From the NCBI RefSeq assembly GCF_900182815.1, contig NZ_FXUA01000006.1, positions 186,001-250,000 on the forward strand: 64,000 bases of DNA, in the 5' to 3' direction. Below, in pieces: positions 1 to 8,602 of the stretch; position 1 is the stretch's first letter, and the number at the start of each line of letters is the position of its first letter. Below the pieces are notes generated by a model that ran no database searches, had not been told where the DNA came from, and was given only the letters and a program-made list of their open reading frames with translations. This DNA is from Algoriphagus winogradskyi (GTDB lineage: Bacteria; Bacteroidota; Bacteroidia; Cytophagales; Cyclobacteriaceae). The position numbers and the translations under genes are program-made.

Positions 1-73
1 GGTTTGATTGAGGTTGATTATTGGTAACGAATGAAATTGCTATCAAAAAGTTATTTGGGTAGGACAAGGCGTA

Positions 74-96
74 AAAAACATCCTGTGAATGTTTTT
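74..96. other. Short hairpin in the gene-free left edge (1-194)
   Basis: An AAAAACAT arm and a perfect ATGTTTTT arm are separated by 7 nt. It could be a terminator for the gene leaving the window on the left or for the minus-strand gene ending at 195, or a remnant of an insertion. Nothing else is recognisable in bases 1-194; no tRNA-like cloverleaf was found. Confidence 0.3.
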
Positions 97-194
97 AGCC
101 ATGGGGCAGCTTGTAGGGCAGGCAAACTACACCCAGTGCCACGAGCGATCAAACTACGCCGAGAGGGGGAGGTTGATTTTACATTACGATTATT

Positions 195-761
195 TTAATG
201 ATCAAATTCTATTTCCAATTTTTGAGGTGCAAATGAAAAAGGATTGACACTTCCTCTAATCATTATTCGTAGATTGATGGACATATCCATGACTTCTTTT
301 ATTCTATTTTCATCTGCCATAGGAATGTTCAATTTAAAATTTTTCGAACTTAACGATTGAATAACAATTTGACCTCTGGAGAAATCTTGTTCGAAAGTCT
401 TTATGTGTTTTCCACTTTCTGGGTTTTTAAAAACTGTAAATACTGTTTCTATTATTATTGGAAAATTGCTTTTATTATGGATTTGATATGGAATTTCAAG
501 TTTATATTCTTCTTGAAATTCACCAGTGAATTGGTCATGACCTTTATACTCATAGTACTTCGCAACTAGAACAAATGCGCCAATATCAAGTCTGTTTGCT
601 CTTTCTAATGCCTGAGATTCTCTCCTGTCCCTACGAAAGTGCATAAGAAATACACCTCCAGATATCAGCAATCCAATAACTGAGATAATGATTGCCAAAA
701 AGTTAATGAATGCAATTGAAGTTTCTGCGTTTTGCACCCCAAGTGATAGTGAGTCTTCCAT
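195..761 (-). CDS. Hypothetical single-pass membrane protein
   Basis: The 188-residue product is not recognised as a known family. One strongly hydrophobic helix lies at about residues 18-42, followed immediately by a basic stretch (FRRDRRES). By the positive-inside rule the remaining roughly 140 residues should face the cytoplasm. That soluble part alternates hydrophobic and polar residues in a beta-rich pattern and has no cysteine pair or catalytic signature I can name. It is the last gene of a same-strand AT-rich group after a RelA/SpoT-like gene and an AbiC-like gene, with a 180-bp gap to the RelA/SpoT gene, so co-transcription is possible but not obvious. A role as membrane partner in a defence cassette is inference from neighbours only. 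Confidence 0.7.
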   Translation of the reverse strand: MEDSLSLGVQNAETSIAFINFLAIIISVIGLLISGGVFLMHFRRDRRESQALERANRLDIGAFVLVAKYYEYKGHDQFTGEFQEEYKLEIPYQIHNKSNFPIIIETVFTVFKNPESGKHIKTFEQDFSRGQIVIQSLSSKNFKLNIPMADENRIKEVMDMSINLRIMIRGSVNPFSFAPQKLEIEFDH

Positions 762-941
762 TCTGAAAATTAGTAATTCAATTTGACAGCTTCAAGTATC
801 TGATATTATTAAAGCAATTTCAAATTTGTCAGAATCTGAAAGCATATTTACAAACTCACTCCTAGATCTAGTTAAAGCACTACGAAAAACCAGTAGAGGC
901 AACAATTGTTTTCACTTCAACAAAATGCTGAAGACTAATAA

Positions 942-1970
942 TTATTTTGGTTTTTGGATTTGAGGTTTCTTATTTGCAGTGCCTTTGTTCGAAGGAATTG
1001 TTCTATCGTCTAACATACTCATTAACCAATATAAGGCGGCACCAGGAATGAATGTTTTAGGCTTTGGATCCGCTCTGGATTGGAATTCTTTATTTGCATA
1101 GTTAATTAATTCATCCTTATTTTCTGCCAATAAGTCATCTAATTGTTTTACAGATACTATTTTCATCTTTTGAAGATAAGGTAATACAGCGTCCGGTACA
1201 ACAGATGAATCTGAACTAGTTCCTCTTTTGCAAATAACGCTTTCAAATAAATGCTCAATGCTAATTAATGTTTTACTTTCTTTAATAAAGGCTATAATAG
1301 CCGATTTGTCAATCTTTATAGTAGAAGAAGGAGTAGTAATTTGTTGTTTAATTAATAACTCATGCTCGGAAATTTCCTTTCTTAGTTTTGAAAATTCAAT
1401 ATCGGCTTGTTCTAAAAGTGCAGCTACTCTGTAAAATGTCCTCTTTGCGGATTCTGGAATTTCACTCTCTCCTTTGTATCCTAGATCGTGTTCAATTTCT
1501 GCCCAAGAATGTTGGAGAATACTTCGAATTTGAACCTCGAATTTTAATGTTTTAAATTTCTTGTATTCCGTTAGTGCTAAACGTTCTTTATTTAGTGATG
1601 CTACATAATGTAGGCTTCTGTATCCAAATTTATCTGCTTCAACTTGACGTTTATCTACTGAGTTAGGATAGTCAATCTCAAATTCTTTTTTTAATATTTC
1701 TGCAACTTTATCTATGTCATCTTCGAAATAAGTGATAATCCTAAGGCCAACTATGTCTGTGATATCCTTTATGGAAGTATACTTATTGCTCTTTCTTAAT
1801 AGCTTGTTAGATAGACTGTCTTTGTTTTTAACTCTAAAATTAATTTGATGGGGATTAAGCTCCTTTCCTATTAGAGATTTAGTTAGTGTATGAATAACTT
1901 CCCCAAACTCTTCCAGCAAGAATTTTTCACTATCATAATCTTTTAAAATTGTGGCTGATTTTTTTTTCAT
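942..1970 (-). CDS. RelA/SpoT-domain (p)ppGpp synthetase-like protein
   Basis: The 342-residue protein contains a RelA/SpoT nucleotidyltransferase domain at about residues 40-200. Visible family signatures are DIVGLRI at 72-78 (substrate-binding strand with its Arg), GYRSLHY at 116-122 (the loop whose Tyr stacks on the guanine in Rel enzymes) and EVQIRS...H..AE at 145-159, holding the catalytic Glu and the following His/Glu. There is no HD hydrolase, TGS or ACT domain, so it resembles a stand-alone alarmone synthetase rather than the long Rel protein. The C-terminal roughly 130 residues (about 212-342) are not recognised. Such synthetases make (p)ppGpp or, in toxic relatives, (pp)pApp or pyrophosphorylated tRNA; which product applies here cannot be read from sequence. 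It lies between a membrane protein and an AbiC-like gene, which suggests stress or phage-defence signalling. Confidence 0.82.
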   Translation of the reverse strand: MKKKSATILKDYDSEKFLLEEFGEVIHTLTKSLIGKELNPHQINFRVKNKDSLSNKLLRKSNKYTSIKDITDIVGLRIITYFEDDIDKVAEILKKEFEIDYPNSVDKRQVEADKFGYRSLHYVASLNKERLALTEYKKFKTLKFEVQIRSILQHSWAEIEHDLGYKGESEIPESAKRTFYRVAALLEQADIEFSKLRKEISEHELLIKQQITTPSSTIKIDKSAIIAFIKESKTLISIEHLFESVICKRGTSSDSSVVPDAVLPYLQKMKIVSVKQLDDLLAENKDELINYANKEFQSRADPKPKTFIPGAALYWLMSMLDDRTIPSNKGTANKKPQIQKPK

Positions 1971-2112
1971 TCTATAATGAGTTTGAGCAATTGAAAGTAG
2001 CGGTCTCTAATTACGTGAGCTTAGCTACTTGGCGAGCTGATGATTTTCGTTGAGTTAAAAATATTAATCTTAGGACCAAAATCCATGTTAAAGAAGTTCA
2101 AAATTTCTAATT

Positions 2113-3261
2113 CTAGATAGCTAGTTCGAATCCATCACTAGAATAAATGTTACAAATGATTTTAAATTTTGTAGGACTGATTGTTTGAATATCAACTTTG
2201 AATTTTAAATTTGGATTTTTGTTTTCAATATAGTGTCGAGAATAGAAAAATTCTAAAAACCAATATTTAAGCAATTTTTCAATATCTTTATTTGAAAGGT
2301 TGTTTAGTCCATAACCCTCTTGTAAAAAATTTGAAAAGGTCGCCGTGTTGGTTCGGAAAATTTCGATATCTACTTTTTCTCTAGCTCGCGTAATTTTAAA
2401 GGCAAACATTCCTTTTAAGTATGTTTTGTAGTAATCCGTATTTTTTGTTTTTAGAAAAATGTTTATTTCTTCAAATACTAAGCTCACAGCCGATGATTTT
2501 TCTTCACTATTTAATTGCTTTTTAAATTGATTGAATTCCATCCTTTCAAGGATTGGAAGATGCTTTACTAAATTGTGGTTGATGATATAGGGTCTGAATT
2601 TTTCTCCAAATGTCGTCCAAGCATTGTATTTTAAAAAAAACAGTTCGCTTTCGGATAATTGACCGCGAATGATTTTTATGTAACTCAATTTTTCTTCAGT
2701 GTCTTCAATAGTTGTTTCTATAAGTTCAAATATTCGATAAAGAGTTCTGAAATATTGTCCTAATATTTCTCTCTCAGCTATGTAAAAATTACTATATAAA
2801 GCAATTGCTTGTTTTTGATCTTTAAAATAGGAATTTGCCGGGATGAATGTACTCAGAATTATTTGTTTCTTCTTAGCAAAGAACTCTTTACCCTTATATG
2901 AGTGATTGTTGATTTCTAAATGAAATGAATTTACGATGTTATTATAAAGTTGAATTAGTGAGAAGTATTTATTTTCGAATTGTTGGGTTTGAAAAACTTT
3001 ACGACTTGCAATAAATTCTTGCCTTTGTAGTGAAAGAGTTTCATAGAGAAGAACAATTCCAACAATAGTGAAAATGCTACCAACTATTCCTCCAATGAAA
3101 TCGCCTGTCTGTCCAGCTCTTTCGGAATTGATGGTATAAAAATTTATCCAACCTTCGTATGCAAGTTCTCCTATGAAAAGTATAAATATGATAGCTCCAA
3201 GAGCTGTTAAGAATATTGAAAAAGTAATTCTCAAACTTGCAGTGCTTCTTTTTTTATTCAA
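2113..3261 (-). CDS. Putative phage abortive infection protein, AbiC-like membrane protein
   Basis: The 382-residue protein has two N-terminal membrane helices (about 11-33 and 55-75). The second begins with GDFIGGIVGS and is followed by a QFENKYFSLIQLYNNIV segment (about 94-110). This arrangement, a short N-terminus, a GDF-gG membrane helix, a Q-rich linker and the FE..yF.l...n helix, matches what I know of the putative phage abortive infection family related to lactococcal AbiC. The rest is a helical cytoplasmic domain of about 280 residues with no enzymatic motif I can identify. It is the first gene of the AT-rich minus-strand patch, upstream of the alarmone synthetase. Family assignment is by pattern memory; a phage role is inferred from the family name and context. 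Confidence 0.65.
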   Translation of the reverse strand: MNKKRSTASLRITFSIFLTALGAIIFILFIGELAYEGWINFYTINSERAGQTGDFIGGIVGSIFTIVGIVLLYETLSLQRQEFIASRKVFQTQQFENKYFSLIQLYNNIVNSFHLEINNHSYKGKEFFAKKKQIILSTFIPANSYFKDQKQAIALYSNFYIAEREILGQYFRTLYRIFELIETTIEDTEEKLSYIKIIRGQLSESELFFLKYNAWTTFGEKFRPYIINHNLVKHLPILERMEFNQFKKQLNSEEKSSAVSLVFEEINIFLKTKNTDYYKTYLKGMFAFKITRAREKVDIEIFRTNTATFSNFLQEGYGLNNLSNKDIEKLLKYWFLEFFYSRHYIENKNPNLKFKVDIQTISPTKFKIICNIYSSDGFELAI

Positions 3262-3537
3262 AATTGTTGGTTTAATAATTTTCGCTCACGTCATTAAATT
3301 CGTAATTGCAGCTATTTTTCATGTATCTAATTTGTCCAATGGGCTGGATGATTTGGTTAAATCCTTTGGTCTGTCCAGTTTTTCACAAGGTGTGTTGCAA
3401 AGATGTGGCGAAGTGTTTACCGTCACATGTTTGTAGTGCTGCACTATTTTTCAGTTTCCATTATCTCCCAACCAAAATTCCTGTAATCCCTCACTTCTTT
3501 CTAAAAACCTAGTCCAAGATACACTTATTCCTATACC

Positions 3538-3574
3538 AAAAAATATCCCTCAGATTGCTCTAAGGGATATTTTG
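3538..3574 (-). terminator. Rho-independent terminator of purL
   Basis: Inverted repeat AAAATATCCCT / AGGGATATTTT (11-bp arms, 12-nt loop). On the minus strand it is followed by a T run. It lies about 100 bp beyond the purL stop and separates purL from the AbiC-like gene. The space between it and purL (about 3590-3665) is made of near-repeated words such as TTTCAAT and TCGAATG. Confidence 0.75.
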
Positions 3575-3669
3575 TTGTTTGAGGTTCTGAATTTTTCAAT
3601 CTTCAAATCTTTCAATTTTCCAATCAGAATAATATCGAATGCTGAACGTCGAATGATGAATATCGAAGT

Positions 3670-6600
3670 TTAAGAAGTGTGATTTTCAACCCAAAGGCGT
3701 GCATTCACAAAAGCCTCCATCCATGGTGTAAAGTCATCCTTTCTATCAGCAGGATAGTGAGCCCAGTTCCAAGGCTTCAGGCTTCGCTCTATGTGAGGCA
3801 TAATCGCCAGGTGACGACCGTCTGCGGAAGCGATACCTGCAGTAGCGTGATCGGAACCGTTTGGATTGCCTGGGTAGGCCTCGTAGCTGTACTTCATCGC
3901 GAAGTTGTAGTCGCTTGCGGATTGAGGAAGTGCAAACTTGCCTTCTCCGTGTGCTACCCATACGCCTAGTCTCTGTCCGCTAAGTGAGCCTAGCATCACA
4001 GATTCGTTTTGCGGGATGGTTACGTTCACGAAAGTAGATTCAAACTTATGGGATGCATTGTGCAGCATCTTCGGTTTGTCGGTATGATCAGGAGTGACCA
4101 GGCCAAGTTCTACCATCAGTTGGCAACCGTTACATACGCCCAAACTCAAGGTGTCAGGTCTTGCATAGAAGTTGTCCAGCGCCTGCTTAGCCTTAGGATT
4201 GTATAGGAAGGCACCTGCCCAGCCTTTGGCCGATCCCAGTACATCGGAGTTGGAGAATCCACCCACAAAGACGATCATCTGTACGTCTTCCAGGTTTTCA
4301 CGACCTGCGATCAGATCGGTCATGTGAATGTCTTTCACTTCGAAGCCAGCCAACCAAAGGGAGTAAGCCATCTCACGATCGCCATTCACACCTTTTTCAC
4401 GGATGATAGCTGCTTTCGCCTTGCCTTTGGTAGTGCGGAAAGGATCTAGTCCAGCAGTTGCGAAACTGCCTTTCCATCCTTCTGCAAACTCAAATGCAAG
4501 CGGTTGATTTTTATAATTGTCAAAGCGGTCTTTCGCTAGTTGCTCTCCGCTTTGCTTTCTGTCTAATAAGTAAGAAGATCTGAACCATACATCACGAAGC
4601 TCAGCGATATCAAGCGTCAGGTCTTTTCCTGCAAACTCAATGTTTCCAGAATCAGTCACTTTTGCCAGCTCCACATAATCAATGTCAGCTTCCACCAACA
4701 AGGTTTCCACTGCATGGTCATCGGCTACCTGAATCAGGATTCCTGGATTCTCGGCAAATAGCGCTTTCACCATGTCAGCCTCATGAAGGCGATTCAGTTT
4801 TACTTTCAACCCAATATTTTGCACCGGGAAGCACATTTCCAACAGGGCTGTTACCAATCCACCTGAAGAAATGTCGTGTCCTGCCAGGATCCAAGTCTGA
4901 TCGATCAGATCCTGAACTGCGGTAAATGCCTTCGCGAAATATCTAGGGTTTTTGACGTCCGGAGTTTCAGTTCCGACTTTATTTAAGGCCTGATAGAAAC
5001 TGGAACCCGCAAGTTTGAAGTCGTCCTTGGAGAAATCTATGTATAGGATTCTGCTCCCTTTGATAGGTTTCAAGGCAGTTTTCACGGTTTTCTGTACATC
5101 AGAGCATTCACCCACGGAGGAGATAATCACTGTTCCCGGGGAGTAAACCGTTTTTCCGTCAGGATATTTCTGAGTCATGGAAAGGGAATCCTTTCCTGTA
5201 GGAATGTTCACGCCCAGATCAATGGCAAACTTAGATACGGCTTCAACCGCTCTATACAATCTATCGTTTTCACCTTTGTTTTTGGCTGGCCACATCCAGT
5301 TGGCAGAAAGGGAAATCCCCTGCAAGCCGTCCTGAATATGTGCAAAAATCAAGTTGGTCATCGCCTCAGCGATCGCTAATCGGCTACCTGCTTCAGGATC
5401 TGCCAAAGCTGCCACTGGCGCATGACCGATGGAAGTTGCGATTCCTTTGTTTCCCGTGAAGTCCAAAGCCATCACAGCCACGTCATTCAGTGGAAGTTGG
5501 ATCTCACCGACGGTCTGCTGTGTAGCCACACGACCTGTCACGGATCTATCTACTTTATTTGTCAACCAATCCTTACATGCTACCGCTTCCAGCTGGAGTA
5601 CTTCGCGTACATAGGCTTGGATCAGGTCAGCTTCATAACTTGCTTCCGCAAAAGTTGAGTTGGTCGTATCGTCTTCCAAAATGGTTTTAGGGGAAGAACC
5701 GAACATGTAGCTCAGGTTCCAGTCCACTGGCTTCTCTCCAGTTTTGCCATTTTCGAATTTGAAATGCATATCTCCAGTTGTCTCGCCAACTATATAGAAT
5801 GGCGCACGCTCACGGTCAGAAATCTGATGTAAGGTATCTACATCCTTTTTGCCAATCACCAATCCCATACGTTCTTGGGATTCGTTTCCGATGATTTCCT
5901 TAGCGGAAAGGGTAGGGTCACCCACCGGTAATTGGTCGATGTGGATTGTTCCTCCGGCATCTTCCACCAATTCAGAAAGGCAGTTCAAATGTCCACCAGC
6001 TCCGTGATCGTGGATGGAAATGATTGGGTTGTCTTCGCTCTCAGCCATGGCGCGAATCACATTGGAAACACGCTTTTGCATTTCAGGATTGGATCGCTGA
6101 ATTGCATTTAGCTCGATTGCGTTGGAAAGTTCTCCGGTGTTCAGGGAAGAAACAGCCGAACCGCCCATTCCGATTCTATAGTTGTCGCCGCCCATGATCA
6201 CAATCTGATCACCGGCTTTTGGCGCATCTTTTTTAGTGTACTTGGCATTGGTGAAGCCCACGCCACCAGCCAGCATGATTACCTTATCAAAACCGTGGTG
6301 CTTGCCGTCTTCCTCATGCTCGAAAGTCAAAAGAGATCCGGAGATCAGCGGTTGACCGAATTTGTTTCCGAAATCAGAAGCTCCGTTGGAAGCTTTGATC
6401 AGAATATCCATAGGCGTTTGGTACAACCAAGGACGCTCAGCAAGCTTGCTTTCCCAAGATCTTCCCTTCTCGGAACGAGGATAAGAAGTCATATAAACTG
6501 CCGTTCCTGCCAAAGGAATAGAGGCAGTTCCGCCAGCCATACGATCTCTGATTTCTCCCCCAGCTCCAGTGGCAGCACCGTTAAATGGCTCCACGGTAGT

Positions 6601-7353
6601 TGGGAAGTTGTGTGTTTCAGCTTTCAGGGAAATCACCGTATCGATGTCACGGGTTTCGAAGAAGTCCGCTTGATGCGCTGTTTTCGGTGCGAATTGCTGT
6701 GCTTTTGGTCCGGCTACAAAGGCCACATTGTCCTTGTAGGCAGAAGCGATACGGTTAGGATGCGCTTTGGAAGTTTCTTTGATGAGTTGGAAAAGCGTCT
6801 GTGGCTTTTCCACTCCATCTATGATAAACGTACCGTTGAAAATCTTGTGTCGGCAATGCTCCGAGTTCACTTGGGAAAATCCGAAAACCTCAGAATCCGT
6901 CAGTGGACGCTCCAATTGCTTGGAAACATTGTCCAGGTAATCCACTTCTACCTGGCTGAGTGCCAAGCCATGCTCTTTATTATATGCAGCGATATCGTGG
7001 ATTTCTACGATCGCTTCCGGCTGCAGGTGAATATCAAAGATTTCCTGATCTATTCCCTCGTATGCTTTTTGTAGCATAGGGTCGATCTGGTCACCTTCAT
7101 TCATCGGGAAAAACTCCTCGATACGAATTACGCCTGGAATTCCCATGTTTGCAGTGATTTCCACGGCGTTAGTTGACCATGGAGTAATCATTTCCTTGCG
7201 AGGTCCTGAGTATTTTCCGGAAAGTGATGGTGTGTTGATGGCTGTAGCTCCGCCGAAAAGCCAAGTCAGCTTTTCTAGGTCTTCTGGAGCGAAAGGTTGT
7301 GGAGATTGTACAGCGTAAACGGTTTTTAGAGGGGATTCAAAGAAGAAAATCAT
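3670..7353 (-). CDS. purL: Phosphoribosylformylglycinamidine synthase (FGAM synthetase), single-chain type
   Basis: The 1227-residue single-chain enzyme converts FGAR, ATP and glutamine to FGAM in the fourth step of purine synthesis. Landmarks are SEHCRHK at 164-170, the ATP-site motif AETHNFPT at 245-252, two AIRS-like halves, and a C-terminal class I glutaminase with nucleophile Cys in SLGVCNGCQLM and a later HGEGKFA...MPHIERS segment. The length is close to the roughly 1290 residues of the gammaproteobacterial enzyme. The ATG at 7353 is favoured because an AAAGGA stretch lies just upstream and a TACCTTTG promoter box ends about 20 bp before it. It is monocistronic: a promoter at 7374-7404 and a terminator at 3538-3574 bracket it. 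Confidence 0.97.
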   Translation of the reverse strand: MIFFFESPLKTVYAVQSPQPFAPEDLEKLTWLFGGATAINTPSLSGKYSGPRKEMITPWSTNAVEITANMGIPGVIRIEEFFPMNEGDQIDPMLQKAYEGIDQEIFDIHLQPEAIVEIHDIAAYNKEHGLALSQVEVDYLDNVSKQLERPLTDSEVFGFSQVNSEHCRHKIFNGTFIIDGVEKPQTLFQLIKETSKAHPNRIASAYKDNVAFVAGPKAQQFAPKTAHQADFFETRDIDTVISLKAETHNFPTTVEPFNGAATGAGGEIRDRMAGGTASIPLAGTAVYMTSYPRSEKGRSWESKLAERPWLYQTPMDILIKASNGASDFGNKFGQPLISGSLLTFEHEEDGKHHGFDKVIMLAGGVGFTNAKYTKKDAPKAGDQIVIMGGDNYRIGMGGSAVSSLNTGELSNAIELNAIQRSNPEMQKRVSNVIRAMAESEDNPIISIHDHGAGGHLNCLSELVEDAGGTIHIDQLPVGDPTLSAKEIIGNESQERMGLVIGKKDVDTLHQISDRERAPFYIVGETTGDMHFKFENGKTGEKPVDWNLSYMFGSSPKTILEDDTTNSTFAEASYEADLIQAYVREVLQLEAVACKDWLTNKVDRSVTGRVATQQTVGEIQLPLNDVAVMALDFTGNKGIATSIGHAPVAALADPEAGSRLAIAEAMTNLIFAHIQDGLQGISLSANWMWPAKNKGENDRLYRAVEAVSKFAIDLGVNIPTGKDSLSMTQKYPDGKTVYSPGTVIISSVGECSDVQKTVKTALKPIKGSRILYIDFSKDDFKLAGSSFYQALNKVGTETPDVKNPRYFAKAFTAVQDLIDQTWILAGHDISSGGLVTALLEMCFPVQNIGLKVKLNRLHEADMVKALFAENPGILIQVADDHAVETLLVEADIDYVELAKVTDSGNIEFAGKDLTLDIAELRDVWFRSSYLLDRKQSGEQLAKDRFDNYKNQPLAFEFAEGWKGSFATAGLDPFRTTKGKAKAAIIREKGVNGDREMAYSLWLAGFEVKDIHMTDLIAGRENLEDVQMIVFVGGFSNSDVLGSAKGWAGAFLYNPKAKQALDNFYARPDTLSLGVCNGCQLMVELGLVTPDHTDKPKMLHNASHKFESTFVNVTIPQNESVMLGSLSGQRLGVWVAHGEGKFALPQSASDYNFAMKYSYEAYPGNPNGSDHATAGIASADGRHLAIMPHIERSLKPWNWAHYPADRKDDFTPWMEAFVNARLWVENHTS

Positions 7354-7373
7354 GTCCTTTGGCTGGTAAGATG

Positions 7374-7404
7374 CAAAGGTACGGAATTGAGAGGTAGATT
7401 GAAA
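7374..7404 (-). promoter_or_regulatory. Predicted purL promoter (Bacteroidota type)
   Basis: On the minus strand a -7 box TACCTTTG (7381-7374) matches the Bacteroidota consensus TAnnTTTG. A TTTC -33 box lies exactly 19 bp upstream (7404-7401). The predicted leader before the purL ATG is very short. Confidence 0.6.
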
Positions 7405-7872
7405 AATTTGAAAATTGAAAGATTGAAAAATATACTGATCAGTTTTCAGAGGTCAGTCTCAGTTTTCAGTTCGAGAGGAGAGAGGATTTGTTAGTGCGAA
7501 AGCAATCTGTTTTGATTTACGAAATATGAAATACGATTTACGGGATTTCCGAGGAGTTGAGCGAATCTTGAATAGTTAGTCTCGTGCCTATTACCATGCA
7601 GTCTTCAGGCTGCGAAGTTTTGAAATTGAAATACGAAGTCAGAAGACTTCATAACAGAAGATCCAAGCCCGTCTGAGATCGGACAGATCTGAAGACTTGA
7701 AGCTACCTGTTTCTCCAATCTTATGTCTAAGGTCTTGCTACTTGATACTGGTGTCTTGCTACCAATTCCTCTCCACTGAAAATTTCAAAATCCAGAGAAT
7801 ATGTCCGCTTTCGCGCGCTTTTCTGAATAGTACTTTTATTAATGCCAAATATTGTTCGTTTTTGATACGGCA
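7405..7872. other. Gene-free stretch with near-repeated short words
   Basis: No open frame here looks coding. The left half is built of short recurring words: TTGAAAA/ATTGAAA near 7398-7430, CAGTTTTCAG twice near 7440-7470, and ATTTACGAAATATGAAAT-like units near 7515-7545. The right half (about 7590-7700) carries several GTCTTCAGG / GAAGACTTC fragments in both orientations, which may be decayed palindromic repeats. Similar word-type spacers occur elsewhere in the window. Confidence 0.5.
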
Positions 7873-7898
7873 GAAACTTTCAAGTAGATGAAAGTTTC
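7873..7898. promoter_or_regulatory. TetR-type operator palindrome
   Basis: Perfect 10-bp inverted repeat GAAACTTTCA / TGAAAGTTTC with a 6-nt spacer. It overlaps the predicted -33 box, fills the spacer of the promoter for the TetR gene, and ends 2 bp before the -7 box. This is the expected place for an autoregulating repressor to block RNA polymerase. Confidence 0.75.
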
Positions 7899-7908
7899 CG
7901 TAGTTTTG
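7878..7908 (+). promoter_or_regulatory. Predicted promoter of the tetR-RND efflux operon
   Basis: TTTC (7878-7881), 19 bp, then TAGTTTTG (7901-7908), matching the Bacteroidota -33/-7 arrangement. The same -33 variant and spacing are seen at purL. The palindromic operator is embedded in it. Confidence 0.65.
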
Positions 7909-7936
7909 CGCCCGGATTACAAGTTGATTAAAGTAA

Positions 7937-8536
7937 ATGAGAGAGAAGATTTTAGAAATAGCAAGTGAGCAATTTAGCCAGTATGGTGTAAGAGCCATTA
8001 CCATGGAGGATATTGCGCGCTTGGCTGGAATATCCAAGAAAACAATCTACCAAGAATTCAAAGATAAAAAGGAGCTAGTGATGGAGACTTTTTCTTTGGC
8101 ACTAAAGGAAGATCAAGAATCATTAAACAAGATTTTGGAACAAGAAGATGGGGTGATTGAACATTTAATGTTTACCTCCAGAATGGTTCGTGAGCGCCTT
8201 GCTACCTTGAACCCTATGGTGTTGCTCGAAATTCAAAAGTATTTTCCTGAGGTGTGGGAAATGTTTAATGAGTTCAAACAGAATGTTATTGTGACAGATA
8301 TCGTCAATGTGATAGAGAAAGGCAAGACTCTTGGCTATTTTCGCCCTGAAATAAACGCTAAAGTCTTGGCAAATATGCGCGTTGATCAAATTACGGCTGC
8401 TATGAACCCTACCAATTACAATAGAAATGATTATAGCTTATTATCTCTGCATGTGGAGATGCTAGATCATTTTTTACATGGTATCTTTACCGAAAAAGGC
8501 AGGCAATCATATTTGCAACATCAGAATTCAGTTTAA
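7937..8536 (+). CDS. TetR/AcrR family repressor of the adjacent efflux operon
   Basis: The 199-residue protein has an N-terminal TetR helix-turn-helix at about residues 8-50: the phrase GVRAITMEDIARLAGISKKT followed by IYQEFKDKKEL. The C-terminal all-helical ligand domain is variable and does not reveal the inducer. The ATG at 7937 lies 29 bp after the -7 box. It is the first gene of a same-strand series with a TolC-like channel, a periplasmic adaptor and an RND pump, so it most likely represses that operon and itself through the palindrome at 7873-7898. The binding site and regulon are inferred from position. Confidence 0.9.
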   Translation: MREKILEIASEQFSQYGVRAITMEDIARLAGISKKTIYQEFKDKKELVMETFSLALKEDQESLNKILEQEDGVIEHLMFTSRMVRERLATLNPMVLLEIQKYFPEVWEMFNEFKQNVIVTDIVNVIEKGKTLGYFRPEINAKVLANMRVDQITAAMNPTNYNRNDYSLLSLHVEMLDHFLHGIFTEKGRQSYLQHQNSV

Positions 8537-8602
8537 TACCCTTTCGAAAATCAGCTCATTCACCTAATAAAATAGAGTACAGATCCCTTTTAGAACTATA
8601 TC

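Noticed and set aside
792..905. A minus-strand frame of about 37 codons with a TTG start between the RelA/SpoT-like gene and the 188-residue gene
   Set aside because: It is very short, lacks an ATG near its start and has no recognisable product. It could be chance in AT-rich DNA.
6295..7074. Plus-strand open frame of 259 codons
   Set aside because: It lies entirely antisense to the well-supported purL gene, and its translation (basic, Ser/Arg-rich) looks like an antisense shadow.
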